From positions 5,270,001 through 5,334,000 of the forward strand of contig JAHWDD010000005.1 in assembly GCA_023897205.1 (NCBI GenBank): a DNA stretch of 64,000 bases, written 5' to 3'. This DNA is from Exophiala sp. HKRS030. Lineage: Eukaryota; Ascomycota; Eurotiomycetes; Chaetothyriales; Herpotrichiellaceae. Position 1 is the stretch's first letter. Every line of letters begins with the position of its first letter. The notes under the pieces were generated by a model that was given only the letters and a program-made list of their open reading frames with translations, was not told the DNA's origin and searched no databases. A program made the translations under genes and the position numbers. Shown piece by piece: positions 10,137 to 21,607 of the stretch.

Positions 10137-13038
10137 ATGCCTCGTGCCACGGGACAGGCGGGCACCCGTCCAAGTAGACAAGCCGTTGTGATGAACATGG
10201 CGCGAGAGAAGGGAAAGCCATCTCCAGTGAAGTAAGCCCCTCCGACTTTGAACCGCCATTCACCTGATGGATGTCACTTCTTTGCTTGTTGATAAGTCCT
10301 GGAACTAACACTTCCGCAGACTCGCACTCAACGACGATCGAGGTGAAAAAGCCGCCCGCCTCCAGTCTCGACAAGCCTTGCAAGAAATCCAAATGAACGA
10401 AATCCGCGGTGCCGCTAGTCCTGTACGAAAGATTAATCAACATCGAGAGACACAAAATAGAGCTATGTCGGAATCACCGCGTACGCCACGTACCTCTGCT
10501 GCCACAGACCTACGCAAAAGAGTTGCTCAGAGTCACAAAAACAATCAGAACAGTCCAAGACAAATCGATTCCGTTACGAATCATGCAGCCACTCCACCCA
10601 AACGGGTACCTATTCTGGCAAATTTTGAAGAGTGGATGAAAATGGCGACGGACAACAAAATCAACGCAGCCAATTCGTGGAATTTTGCATTGATCGATTA
10701 TTTTCATGACATGAGTTTATTGAAAGAAGGAGATGGAGTCAACTTTCAGAAGGCCAGTTGCACTTTAGACGGGTGTGTCAAAATCTACACGAGTCGAGTC
10801 GACAGTGTTGCGACAGAAACAGGCAGGCTGTTGAGTGGTCTAGCAGACGGGAGCGCCAATGATGGAAAGAGGAGGAAAGGTGATGCTGACGGCGAGGACG
10901 ACGAAGAGGAAGGCGAAGACGATGAAGAAGGTGAGGATGGCGAGGGTAAAAAGAAAGGGAAAAAGAAGCCGGCTAGAAGCCATGAAGCAACTCTAGCACC
11001 TAGTTTTGCTTCGTTTCAGGCTAAGAAGCTGGATTTGGAGTTTGCCGTTGACCCGTTGTTCAAGAAAGCTTCGGCTGATTTCGATGAAGGAGGAGCCAAA
11101 GGACTTTTACTAAATCACTTATCCATTGACTCGGATGGACGCATTGTATTTGACAGCAGTGATGATGCTGGTGATGCGACTCTGGCAGCAGAAAAGAGTG
11201 AGCAACAAGATGATGCCGAGCACGAGGACACAAATCCCAATGCGAAAAAACCGGCCGCTGATGACGAAAATATTGCTGAAGACGACGAAGATGTGGAGAT
11301 CGATCTCGGAAGTTTGGCGGCAAAGTTCTTCCCTGATCTGTCGATTCTTGACAATCAAGATGTTTGTCCATCCATGAAGACTTTTACCCTTGGTGATCCA
11401 TCAGGAGACCTCAGCATTCCGTTCCTAAAAGCTCCTGATGACTGGCGAGATCAGAAGAAAGATGCGGCCACGCCACACGTTCCACCGATCAGTGCCAATC
11501 TACCAGATCAGACGGGCATCTTCCTGGATGGCAGCAATGCACTTGCATTCGATGATGACGACGATGATGGTGGGCTACTGGGAGGATTCGACGTTGCAGA
11601 TGATGTTGGCTTCGGAGAGGGAGGTGAAGCTTGGGCGCGAGATGCTGTTATTGATGCACAAACTCGAAATGGACAAAATGGTGACTATGATGATAATCTG
11701 AACGAAGGAAACAACGCAGATGGTTACACCATGTCACTCCAGCACAAATACCAGGAAGATGTGGAGCATGAGTCAGTCATGGCATATTTCGAGAAAGCCT
11801 TCAATTCCAGGGCCAAAGGCAAGACTGCTTTCATGACGTTGGACAATTGGCGAATGCAAAAGATTCAAAAGGCTCAATTAGCAGAGACTGCCGCACCTAC
11901 AAGGCAGAAGAAGGAGAAGGAACCCTTCGAGATTGATTTCTTAGGACCCATGTCCGAATCTCTGCAGGAACTACTCGCGGCACCTGCAGTTCTCAACACG
12001 CAAATCAGTTTGCCTAAAGCACAATGGAGAACAAAGGGGAGGAATCTACTTGATAAAGATGATGAAGTCATTGATCCGAGAAAATTCATGCGCCTGTGGA
12101 CGAAACCCAAATGTCGCATTGGTAGACGAAAAGGTGGGCTTGGAGTCATTGACGAGGGATTTGGTGCTAGAAATCGTGTTGGTACGATCAACGGACCATC
12201 GACAGAAGAAGAGGAAGAGGAAGAGGAAGCGAGGAAAGGCGACTATGATGCCAATTTCTTTGCTGATGATGATCAAATGCTTCCTTTTGATGGTCCACTA
12301 CCTATTGACGATGATGACGACGACGACGGTGTGCTCGCTGGAGGTGATGAGCAGCAAGCATTTATGGATGCGAGAGAGATGCTGAGTCCACAACCTGAAG
12401 GTCATCAACAGCTGAATATTCTAGATGGAAACTTTGACGCGGATCATGATCCTTCCAGTCAACAACCTCCTAGCTCGCAATTCCCGAATCTGCAGCAAAG
12501 CGAACTTCTACCGGGCAGCTTCGGATCTCAACTAGTTACACAAGCAGGCAAAAGATTACGACCTGAATACGTCAACTATGCCCGTACCGCGAAAAAGGTC
12601 GATGTCAGAAGGCTCAAAGAAAATATGTGGAATGGCATGAGCGAAAAATTGATTCAGATCTTTGATCGCCCTCCACCAACAAACCCAGTGCTCCCTGCTA
12701 CAACAGCAAATCAGGATGTCGACATGATGGACATCGACGATCAGCCTGAGCAAACGGCAGAGACCATCCATACGCCGGCCGACTCGAACGGTCCGCCTAC
12801 ACCAGAGGGCAGCAAGAATGAAGTTATGAACTTCACAGAGCTGATCCAAGATCTGAGGTCTGTGTACCCGGAACAGCAGATGAAAGATATCAGTACGAGT
12901 TACTGCTTCATCTGTTTGTTACATCTGGCGAATGAGAAGGGACTGGTTCTGGAAGGAGAAAGAGAAGGCGATGAAGCCATGCAAGAAATCCGAGTCTTTA
13001 GAGATCCAAATGTAGGGGAGGGCTACGAAGGAGAGTAG
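10137..13038 (+). CDS. BRN1: Condensin complex subunit 2 (kleisin Brn1/Cnd2/Barren)
   Basis: Kleisin subunit that bridges the SMC2-SMC4 heads in condensin and is needed for mitotic chromosome compaction. Exons 10137-10231 and 10320-13038 total 2814 nt and give 937 residues. Barren-family landmarks: NFEEWMKMATDNKINAANSW with NFALIDYFHDM near residue 165-190; long acidic linkers with Asp/Glu runs; a central VMAYFEKAFNSRAKGKTAF-type segment; and a C-terminal winged-helix region with YARTAKKVDVRRLKENMW. The acidic runs are normal for fungal members. The intron has a good GTAAGC donor and CCGCAG acceptor. Length and domain order match the family. Confidence 0.92.
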
Positions 13039-13494
13039 AAAAGATTCAGATGGGAGATTTGTACGGCGTTAGTTGCATAATGAGAATGATGGGTGGACAT
13101 AGTCTTGCATGCTTGAGTTATGTTTATAGTCGTTGGGAATACAGTAACCCATTTATGACTTTGCTTCTCGACATTTCAGATCATTGTTTTTACACCAAGG
13201 ACGTGCTTCACAAGGACAAGTCCCAATAGAAGGAGTGAAGGAGTGGCACGAGTGTCTACCCTCCACCGTAGCGGGAGATCCACGTCAAGAATACGTCGAA
13301 CCATAGGACGCAAATCGCCACGAACGACAGGCCACCACGCCACGGCCACCCATCCTTCCTCAACAGCAAAACCGCAAAAAGTCAGTGCTCGCGGCCCTTT
13401 CGAACTCGAGTCCCAATTCCACTCTCACGGTAAGTACGTACTGGCATATCAAGACAATTGAAGATAATTGAGTGAGCGTAAGAAGAAACGGCAA
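13039..13494. other. Intergenic between CND2 and U6 snRNA 3' ends
   Basis: The CND2 and U6 genes converge here. No gene supported. On the minus strand at 13397-13407 there is AGTTCGAAAGG, which partly resembles a Pol III B box (see findings). Confidence 0.5.
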
Positions 13495-13595
13495 AAAAAC
13501 TTTTAGCACTCTTTGAGAAGCGTGTCATCCTTAGTGCAGGGGCCATGCTAATCTTCTCTGTATCGTTTCAAATTGACCAAATGCCCGAAGGCATC
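13495..13595 (-). ncRNA. U6 spliceosomal snRNA
   Basis: Read on the minus strand this region gives the 5' stem GATGCCTTCGGGCAT, then TTTGGTCAATTTGAAACGAT, the invariant ACAGAGAAGATTAGCATGGC catalytic core (ACAGAGA box followed by the U4-pairing segment), then CCCCTGCACTAAGGATGACA and CGCTTCTCAAAGAG, ending in an oligo-T tract (13493-13499 region). That tract is a Pol III terminator and LSm-binding end. There is no intron. A TATA-like ATATATAT at 13615-13622 sits about 20-27 nt upstream of the inferred start, right for a Pol III type 3 promoter. Ends are accurate to a few bases. Confidence 0.97.
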
Positions 13596-13614
13596 TAGTA
13601 TTTTGGCGATACAA

Positions 13615-13622
13615 ATATATAT
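13615..13622 (-). promoter_or_regulatory. TATA box of the U6 snRNA gene
   Basis: ATATATAT about 20-27 nt upstream of the inferred U6 5' end, the usual spacing for Pol III snRNA promoters. Position and motif are seen; use is inferred. Confidence 0.7.
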
Positions 13623-16600
13623 GGTTGATTTTTCAAAGCACGTGACTAAAGACGCCAGGGCTGCTTGACAGGCTGGTCGCCCCCATGTGACACCTAATCG
13701 TCCATTACGCACCGTGCCCAGCACCAGCCCGGGACCTAACTAACTACGGAGTCGTCACAGGCGTTATCATCTCTAACTACCACCTAGATAGACACCCATG
13801 AATAGGTGGCATACAGGTAAATCAGGTAACTTACGGCTTCAAGTCCGGTGCACGCAAAAGCATCCATCCATTCATCCAGCCAACTAACTAGTTAGTTACT
13901 TAGGTAGACAGTCGAGCCTCGTGGATCTTTCCATCATTAAGTGTCTGGGCCCCCTTCTTTTCCTCAAGACCTTTTTGTGCCTCTTCCGACATGAGCAAAC
14001 GTCTATTCCGTATTCGAACTCCGACTAGACATCAAAAGTCGTCGATCTGATCGACGCACGGCAATTTCTCCTTCCAAACCGGCACTTCTGGATATAGATC
14101 CGTTTTTCGTTTTTCTCACCCGTGTCTCGCGGCATCCGCGTCTAGGGAACTTTCGACCTGCAAGAAAAGAGAAGCAAGGCAAGCGAAGACTGAAACAGAG
14201 AATAAAGGAAAATTAACCCTCCCGCCTTGGTTCGCCGAGCCGGTCGTTCCGTCGGTTTGTTGGAATGGCCTTTCTGGTGTGCGATTTAATGATTTATTCA
14301 TGGTTTAGCAGACCACGGTAGATAACCCTACCACACCCTACCTGGATAACCGATGATAAATACCTAGACGGAGGACTACCTTATGCGGAGACAGATACCC
14401 TGCCTTTTTCCTCGTTGGGTACCCCGCGGAAGTACGCTTCCAGGTCTGGCCTACCCAGTAGGGGTTTGAGGTGTAGTCCCTACACACTGGGTCCAAACAT
14501 ATCGTGCATGATTACGCATGGGAGTCGTAGACCTGGTCCAGGCACATCCCGCAAGGCCAAATGCACAGAGCAGATATACCCATGGCGTTAGGAAGTTTGG
14601 GATTCGATGTTTCGGCTAACAGAAAGGACTACCAGTATGTAACATGTCCAGTCCTTGCATGGACGCTTCAAGGATGGTTTCAGGCTAGTAGTCGAGATGG
14701 GTCGAACGACATTCCACGATCGGCTGGATGCTGCGTTTGGTCAATAATGACTCAATAGTCATAGTTAGCATTAATTGGTACTTGATAAAAGGTTTCTTTT
14801 TTTCGTTTCATCGAATTATCATTGAGGACTTTTGGCATGGACTCGTATCTCGAATCAAATATCTAACATGAGGATAGATATCACATGTGTAAGAGTGCTG
14901 GCAGCTCAGTCTTCAAGACCGATGCATTTGTTTGATATAGTCCGGGGAGTAACCACTTCAGAATTCATATGAACATGTGGCTATTTTGATATGGCGGTCT
15001 GTAAAACGTCAGGGTCCAGGGAAAAGAAGTCGGAATTCGGAACATTTGAAAGGTCGAGACCGCGAATGCTACGAGGGCTTTTGCTAAACTCGCAATGACT
15101 TTACTGGAGTCGTTAAGTTGGTTAGTCCTTGGCCGGGCGTGAACCATTGGAGCTGGTGGCGGATCCTGTTGTCCAGGTTACTTTTAGTCTGGTTCTGACA
15201 GGTTTTTCCAACACCGAGAACTCACCAAGCGAAGCATCGAGGCTCGGTTACGAGTAGGAAGATGACAATAAGTCGATGGGCACACCTCGGAATGGAATTG
15301 TGCACATGCACAGTCAGAGCGATCTAGAAGTAATGTCGTAGATATTGCAGCGGTGGCTTACAATGTGGTTGTGGTCAGCATCTCAGGCTGATCCACCAGG
15401 TTTGTCAAGACCTGTAATTGTATCATGTCTCAGCCTCGAATATTTGTTGAACACCGCAGGATGAGGAGAAAACCCAGCATCGGCGTTCTCCCGAACCGAC
15501 CATGTAGACTTTCTTTCCAGAGTATTTCAATGCAAATCGCTCCAACAATGAGCTAACTCGCCGGTTGGGCATTCTGCTTCCAAGCGACAGAATCCAAGAG
15601 GATGGTTCTGGTTGGAATACAGTTTCTTTGGATGAGTGGATTGTATACTCCGTACCTTTTGGCTCCCAGGGCTCTTTTAGTGTATTTTGGTATGCATATA
15701 CCCATCGACTGTTGTGAGCAAATCTCAGAAAGCATCATACCCAACGCGATGGGAATAGTTAGGTCCCATATTCTAGCCTTGCCATACTTTTCTTAACGCT
15801 TGACATGGGTTGTGATTATTTCACATGATCTCATGAGGCATTGTTCAACCTCAAAGTTAAAGCCCACAAAAGGTCGACCTCCGGTTGTTTAGCGGGGTAA
15901 CCAAGTTCCTAGCGTTTGTGTTGTTGTAGCGAGACGAAGAAATGCCAGAGTCTCAATAACTATGCGGACGCCTTTCACGTTTTCAGGGCTGTGCGTCTGG
16001 CCCTGGACGACGTCGGTCTTTGCCCATGTCTTCCCTCCAACAATCAGGCAAGCGGCTGCTGCGTTGCTTGCACACCATCTTCTATTAGAACAAAGGAGGT
16101 TGCTGCCCTATCACAACGATTGGAGGTCTGGTTCGTTCTTCATTCCGTACTCTGTAGGTGCCCGTCAGACCCTAGGAGTCGATATTCGCCCAGCACAGGC
16201 CCTGTTGAGCCCAGAAAGGGCCCGCTCCTTTTCTCGACCCGCTGAAAAGGGACCCTCCTAGCGTCTGTACAACAGAGACTAGTTAGGTTGAAATCCCCGT
16301 CAGCCCGGCAAGATCTTAGCACAGCGAGTGGAGTCACCGGCGGTGCGCGGTGTTCGGAACCAACAACCATCCATGGAATAGGTTTTACGGGTAGGTGGAT
16401 TCGCGCGCGTGAACTGGGGTTTATCCACCCTGGTTCAGTCAATCAGTGGCGTTATACCTTTCAGTTGGAACGTGTCGGCCACAGGTTGAAGCGACTGACT
16501 CGACATTGAACGAAAGATTCGAAGAAAAATACCGCGACTCCTGCCTGATTTGCCGGAGGAACTGCACAGATGGGTTCGGAAACTGCCATGTCCCGGGCTG

Positions 16601-17374
16601 GTGGCTCTTTCCCTTTCTGGAGGTGGCAAGGCTCAGTATAGGTTTGAATTGATGACGACAGTTCTACAGAGGGGCTACAAACTCGAGATAGAGGCCGAGG
16701 ACAGACGGAACCCGAGAATTTTGCGATGTGAATGGATCGTCTGACCAGGCATTGCTTCCGCTGCAGGGTTCTACTGCTGCAACTATATCGAATGCCCAAT
16801 GCATCAACCCCGCGCCTTGGGCTTCTTGGACGCATTCATTTTCCCCAGGGCTTGTTTGTGTCTCTGGTTGCCCCGACAGGGCAGGGCATGAGGAGGCCGG
16901 GAGGGAAACCAATCTTGCATCAGCCGCTTAATTCGTTGGCTTTCACCGCCATTCAAGCAATTCTCCTCGTGAAGTCGTTGTCTGGGGTCCGACTAGGGTT
17001 GGTCGATTCTCGTCACAACTACCCACCTTCAGAATTTGTAGGGTATTGATGGTTGGAATCGGCAAGGATGATTGCTCTTAAACGGGATAGGCTTTGGCAA
17101 AAAGCCATCTGCCTGAGGCTTGAAGGGTTGAATATCGTTCTTGGCCCATGATTCCATGAACCCAAAATACCGCAGATTCGGTGCTTCAAGTAAAATGGCA
17201 CCGCGATGTTTACACTTTCAGAAGAATTCCCTCTTGGACGGGGCTTTGCTAGAAAAGAGGAAATCATCCTCGTGCTCAACAAGGGTATCGCAAAATCTAA
17301 AAGAAGCACTGAAAGCATACACCAAGGCTGCTTGGTATCCTCAACGCACAATTAGATGAATGAGAAACCCTTCA
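13623..17374. other. 3.75 kb gene-free stretch
   Basis: I find no gene, tRNA, 5S rRNA or recognisable transposon. Short open frames on both strands overlap and show no family pattern. The first kilobase (13740-14470) is rich in CTAC/TAGGTA-type words (for example ACTTAGGTAGACAG, ACCTAGACGGAGG). It is the longest gap in the left half and could hold a long non-coding RNA, a decayed element or distal regulation. Confidence 0.45.
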
Positions 17375-19659
17375 TCAAAGGCCAAAATTAACCACCATTA
17401 AACCCTGCTCCACCATAACATCCACATAGTCTACATCCAGACTCTGTCCCGTATTCATAAATCGCTCGTTTTGTTTCTCATAGACTGCCGCCAGGGCTTT
17501 TCTGGTCACCGTGGTATTTCGTCCAATACTGGTTTTCTCCATCGCCCGTAGCAAATCCAATGCATGCATTCTGTTATGTCCATCTGTACTTGCGAATCCA
17601 GCAATAAATATAGGTTGGACCAGATATCGACAATCAGAGCGTTCTTCCGTCAAAGCCTTTCTTGCCATGTTCAGAATTTGATTCGATGCCACTGCAATTT
17701 CTGTGTCGTAATCTGGTGAAGTTTCGAACCGTTGGCCGGGCCACATACAAGAATGTGAATAAATAATGCATGATCGATATAACGTAGCCGCGTGCTCGTA
17801 CAGTTGATTTGACCGAGTGGGGAGATTTTCCAGATGTTGCCCAACCATCATCACTGCAGGTGCCACCCATAATTGTCGTAATGCTTCTTGCAATTCAAAG
17901 ATTTGACTTTGTCGTATCCTGGTCGCTTGATTTTTGTGCATCATGTCCGATACGTTGAAGGCATCATCGTGTCTGAATTCATATGAGAGTAGCGCTAGCC
18001 GTGCAGCAAGAAGGGTCACTTCATAGTCCAATTGTAAAATAGTCGGCAGAGTTTCCACCTCATCGGCATAAACCACGCTGGACCCGTCTGGACCAAGAGG
18101 ATAGAGGTGGAAGCTTGGTGGTGGAATAATGTCGTTATTGAGCATCGAGCTCACAAACTCGCCTGTCCCAGCCCCGCTAAAAAGAGCATCCAAATCAATA
18201 TTGAAAATCCACCAAACAACATAAGGAAATCGTTCTCCGCCAAACATGTCCCGCCGTAGAAGCGAGATCCTCAGTAAGGTAGACAAGTGCTGAGACCACA
18301 TGTTTGAGTGACCATCTTCAGCTGCAGCAATCTAGACCAAGTAGTCAGTGCTGATCTTGAAGTTAGTTAGATTTTGCTTACCTCGTATACCAGGAGGAGA
18401 AAATGTGTCAAGAAGGCACCGTCAGAAGATAAATCATCTGGGCCCTTCAAAGTGTTTTGTAATGCAGGCAGCGTTTGTTGATAATGTTGTAGTGCATCGA
18501 GTCGAGCATTACTGTCAGTCGATGACAAACTCAAGGCGGAGACAGCCATCATCGCGTGGTATAACTTTTGTCGGGATCAGTCAAAAAATGGACAACTCAA
18601 TCATCGGCGAGTACATACAGGAGAGAAAGAACTAGCCGCAGCCTCGACAACATTAACACTTGATCTGACTTGACCATCTCTTTGATCTGGTTCTGCGGGA
18701 ACCAGCTGTTTCCATACAACATGTCGAAATTGTCGCAAATAGATGGCTTCCTGACTGGTGCTGTGAGTTGTGTCAATATCTTCTGGTTCCTCACTAATTA
18801 CCGCCTCTTCAGTGTCCTCCAGTTTGACGATGTTGTGTTTCAGAACAGGAGACATATTTGGTCGAGTATTTGTCGAGCCGAATGTTCCGCGTCGGGCGAC
18901 ATCTTCAAATCGAGGTAAAACCACTACGTTAGGGTCCGTTGGAGTTCCAATCCCGTCCGTATTTTGATCGCGACCATGACTGCTGCTCAATGATGTCGCA
19001 AGCGAACCACGGCGCAAAGGTGATAGGTATTCCTTTTTGATGTCTGCATCATCGTTGTATTCCGGTAGATGTTGGAAACTATCCTGGTTGACGATCAAGT
19101 GGTAAGTCCCTGGACTAGATCTCTCGGCCTTCCTCTCACGTTCTTCGTCGGTGGTTAGGGATGCAAAAGGCGGGAGATCGTCGACGGCAGTGGTCGAACC
19201 AGTGCTAGTTTCAGTCAAAGCAGGGGAATTTGCTAGGAATCAGTTAATGAAATTCAATGAGATCAAAAGGGTCGGTGGACTGACAATCCCATATTGAACT
19301 GGTGACAATGGTCACTTCCTGCATCCTCTCCAAAACCCTGGGAGTGTCATCACGGAAGGCAAGTCGTGGACTGTAATCACAATTATGGCCGAGTCGAGTA
19401 CATTGACCGCAAACGGGTCGTCCTTCATCACATTTCACTTTGCGCGTGCGGCATGTCCAGCATCCAGTTCTCGATCGTGGGGGAGTCGGGTTCTAGGGGT
19501 GACTGTAGGCCCAATGGTGCCGAGATGACCACTCCGGCTGGAACTAGCCGAAGATGAGTGGTCATCCTTAGGCGCAATGATCGGAAGTCGTATGGCTTGT
19601 TTCCTTGACGAGTCGCCTCGTCTGTCGTCTTGCATCACCAAGGTGCTTGTTAATGTCAT
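17375..19659 (-). CDS. Zn(II)2Cys6 fungal-type transcription factor (one apparent -1 frameshift)
   Basis: Binuclear zinc-cluster regulator with a fungal-specific regulatory domain resembling the Fungal_trans_2 type. Exons (minus): 19659-19285, 19232-18619, 18564-18382, 18331-17375. The Zn cluster reads CWTCRTRKVKCDEGRPVCGQ then CTRLGHNC (Cx2Cx6Cx6Cx2Cx6C) near the N-terminus. An acidic Ser-rich linker follows, then YLRQFRHVVWKQLVP and helical segments to the C-terminus. The frame breaks just before the zinc cluster at a run of five C/G (19479-19483). One extra base brings the coding total to 2130 nt, 709 residues, with every junction in phase. No neighbour suggests a pathway; targets are unknown. 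The 19284-19233 intron has a GTCAGT donor, slightly weak. Confidence 0.82.
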
Positions 19660-21607
19660 GAGGGTCTTCCTTGAGGTAAAGCGAGAGGATAGGCGGGATA
19701 TGAACTAGAAGCGCATGTGAGAAGTTTATGCATGAGTTTCCTGGTTTTTGGCTCACAAAGCCATGTGGTGGCGCGATGGCCAGGCTAAGTGGCAGAAGGG
19801 GACTCCGTCGGTCCAGGCAAGACGACAACGTTCGGCGGAATCACGATTTCAACCTTGGGAGATTGAACGACGTAAACGAGCAGGCCTCGGTCACCATGGG
19901 TTCAGTGAAATATGGAGTCGGGAGTTCCAAATAGCTGCAAAGTTGAAATGAGGGAAGAAGGGTGATATGGGACAGTCTGAAGGGGAAGTGGATAAAGCAG
20001 AAGAACAAAACTTGAACAAGCTAGTTGATACGCATTGGACCCATGCGTCTGATTAGTGTAGGGAATTGTGGTAAACCGAAAGGAATAAGATGTCATTTTG
20101 CAAGCCGACAGCATGGTCGAGGCGGATGATTGGTGTGCCACTTGGAGGCATCTGAAAGCTTCCGTAGTGGACAAAAACCCTTCCGCAGATGACTAGTGGT
20201 GAAAATGCAGATAAGCTGTGAAGCCTTTTCGGCTATTGCATATCAAGCCATGGGTCGCCGCGTCAGAGACCAAGTGTGGGAGGTACCGTCGAGGGGGATT
20301 GGAGGGATAGAGACAAAAGACAGAAAAGACAGGATGCAAAAGGTGGAAGATCGCTTGAATCAAAGGCCCGTCGTGCCTGTCCCATGTCTTTCGAGACTTC
20401 CTAATCCGGGCGAAAACCCACTTCGGAACGGAAAATCGTGTAGCCGCTGTACGGAATGGAAAATCTAGTATCACCGAGGAAACCGCCTATTGGACGGTGA
20501 GATCGACTACGATCCCTTGTCCTGCAGGTTTTGGAGCCCCGAGAGCATGGCGCCTCAAGTTTTTCATTTCCCTCACCTAGCAACGCTTATACATCCCGGT
20601 CTCCTTTTTATGACTTTCCTCATGCCTTGAAGCTAAGATACGAGTGCAAAGTTACTCCTTCCATTGAGGAATTCGGTATGCAATTGTGTTACGTACACAC
20701 GAATCGATATTTTCAATCAATTTCATCATGTTGTGTTATTTGGTCTCTGCAATGGCTTCCACAAAGGAAGAGAACGACGATTCGAGGGGACAGAGGACAA
20801 TAATCCCTTCTTCCGAGAAGCACCACATCGGAACTGGTTTGAGTCAGTCTCCTTGCCATCTGCTTGAAGAATACATCCGGCTCCTGGAGGTGGGGCCGTG
20901 GCATTCTAGGAGTCGGGTATGAAAGGAAGACTTCAATACCCGTTTAGCATGCTGTTACTCTCGAAGCAAGCCTTGGTAGTCATCCCAGCTGAAACAACAT
21001 CCGTTTGTAGTTCCAATATAAACTTTGTGGGGATTGAAGAAGCGTGAGCCTCATGAGCAAGGATGCATCCTAGGCAACCTGCAGCCGTCGGTCAACGACA
21101 AACAGGCAAGACTCGACTAGTCATCATCCACTACTCCAGCTATTGCGAGAGCCGAATACACTTCAGCCCGGTGACTTCTACGGGGATACTGGCGGGATGG
21201 GTGTCACTGGCTGGAAGCACTCGTCCGCGGGTCTGACGCGTGATGCGCATTAACACAGTTCTAAGGTAGGGTCCGTGCGCGCATGCAGACTGTCAAAAAC
21301 CGCCACTTCAGATTAATGTACGCAGGAGTAGCCTAGGTTGTGTTGGATTTTGGTGAGTAAGAATTACTTGCGATGAAGCCTGCGATGACCCAAACCAGGA
21401 TTCGTACAGTAGACTCAGTACTTGGCAGAGTCCAGGGTCTAGAGTAGTGTGACGGGCTTCACCGCCAATCACCGGAAATGAATGCCTAGCATGCTTTATG
21501 GGCCAAGGAGTCTTTGTCCGTCATCCATGGTGTGCATGGTGCATTGGTGCCTCAACGCTGGTACCGCGTGGGTTTGGGAGATACCCATAGGCGACTTAGG
21601 CGAGGAA
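19660..21607. other. 1.95 kb region between the zinc-cluster gene and ECM29
   Basis: Upstream of the leftward zinc-cluster gene and downstream of leftward ECM29. No gene supported; open frames are short and patternless. Long upstream regions are common for regulators. Confidence 0.45.
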
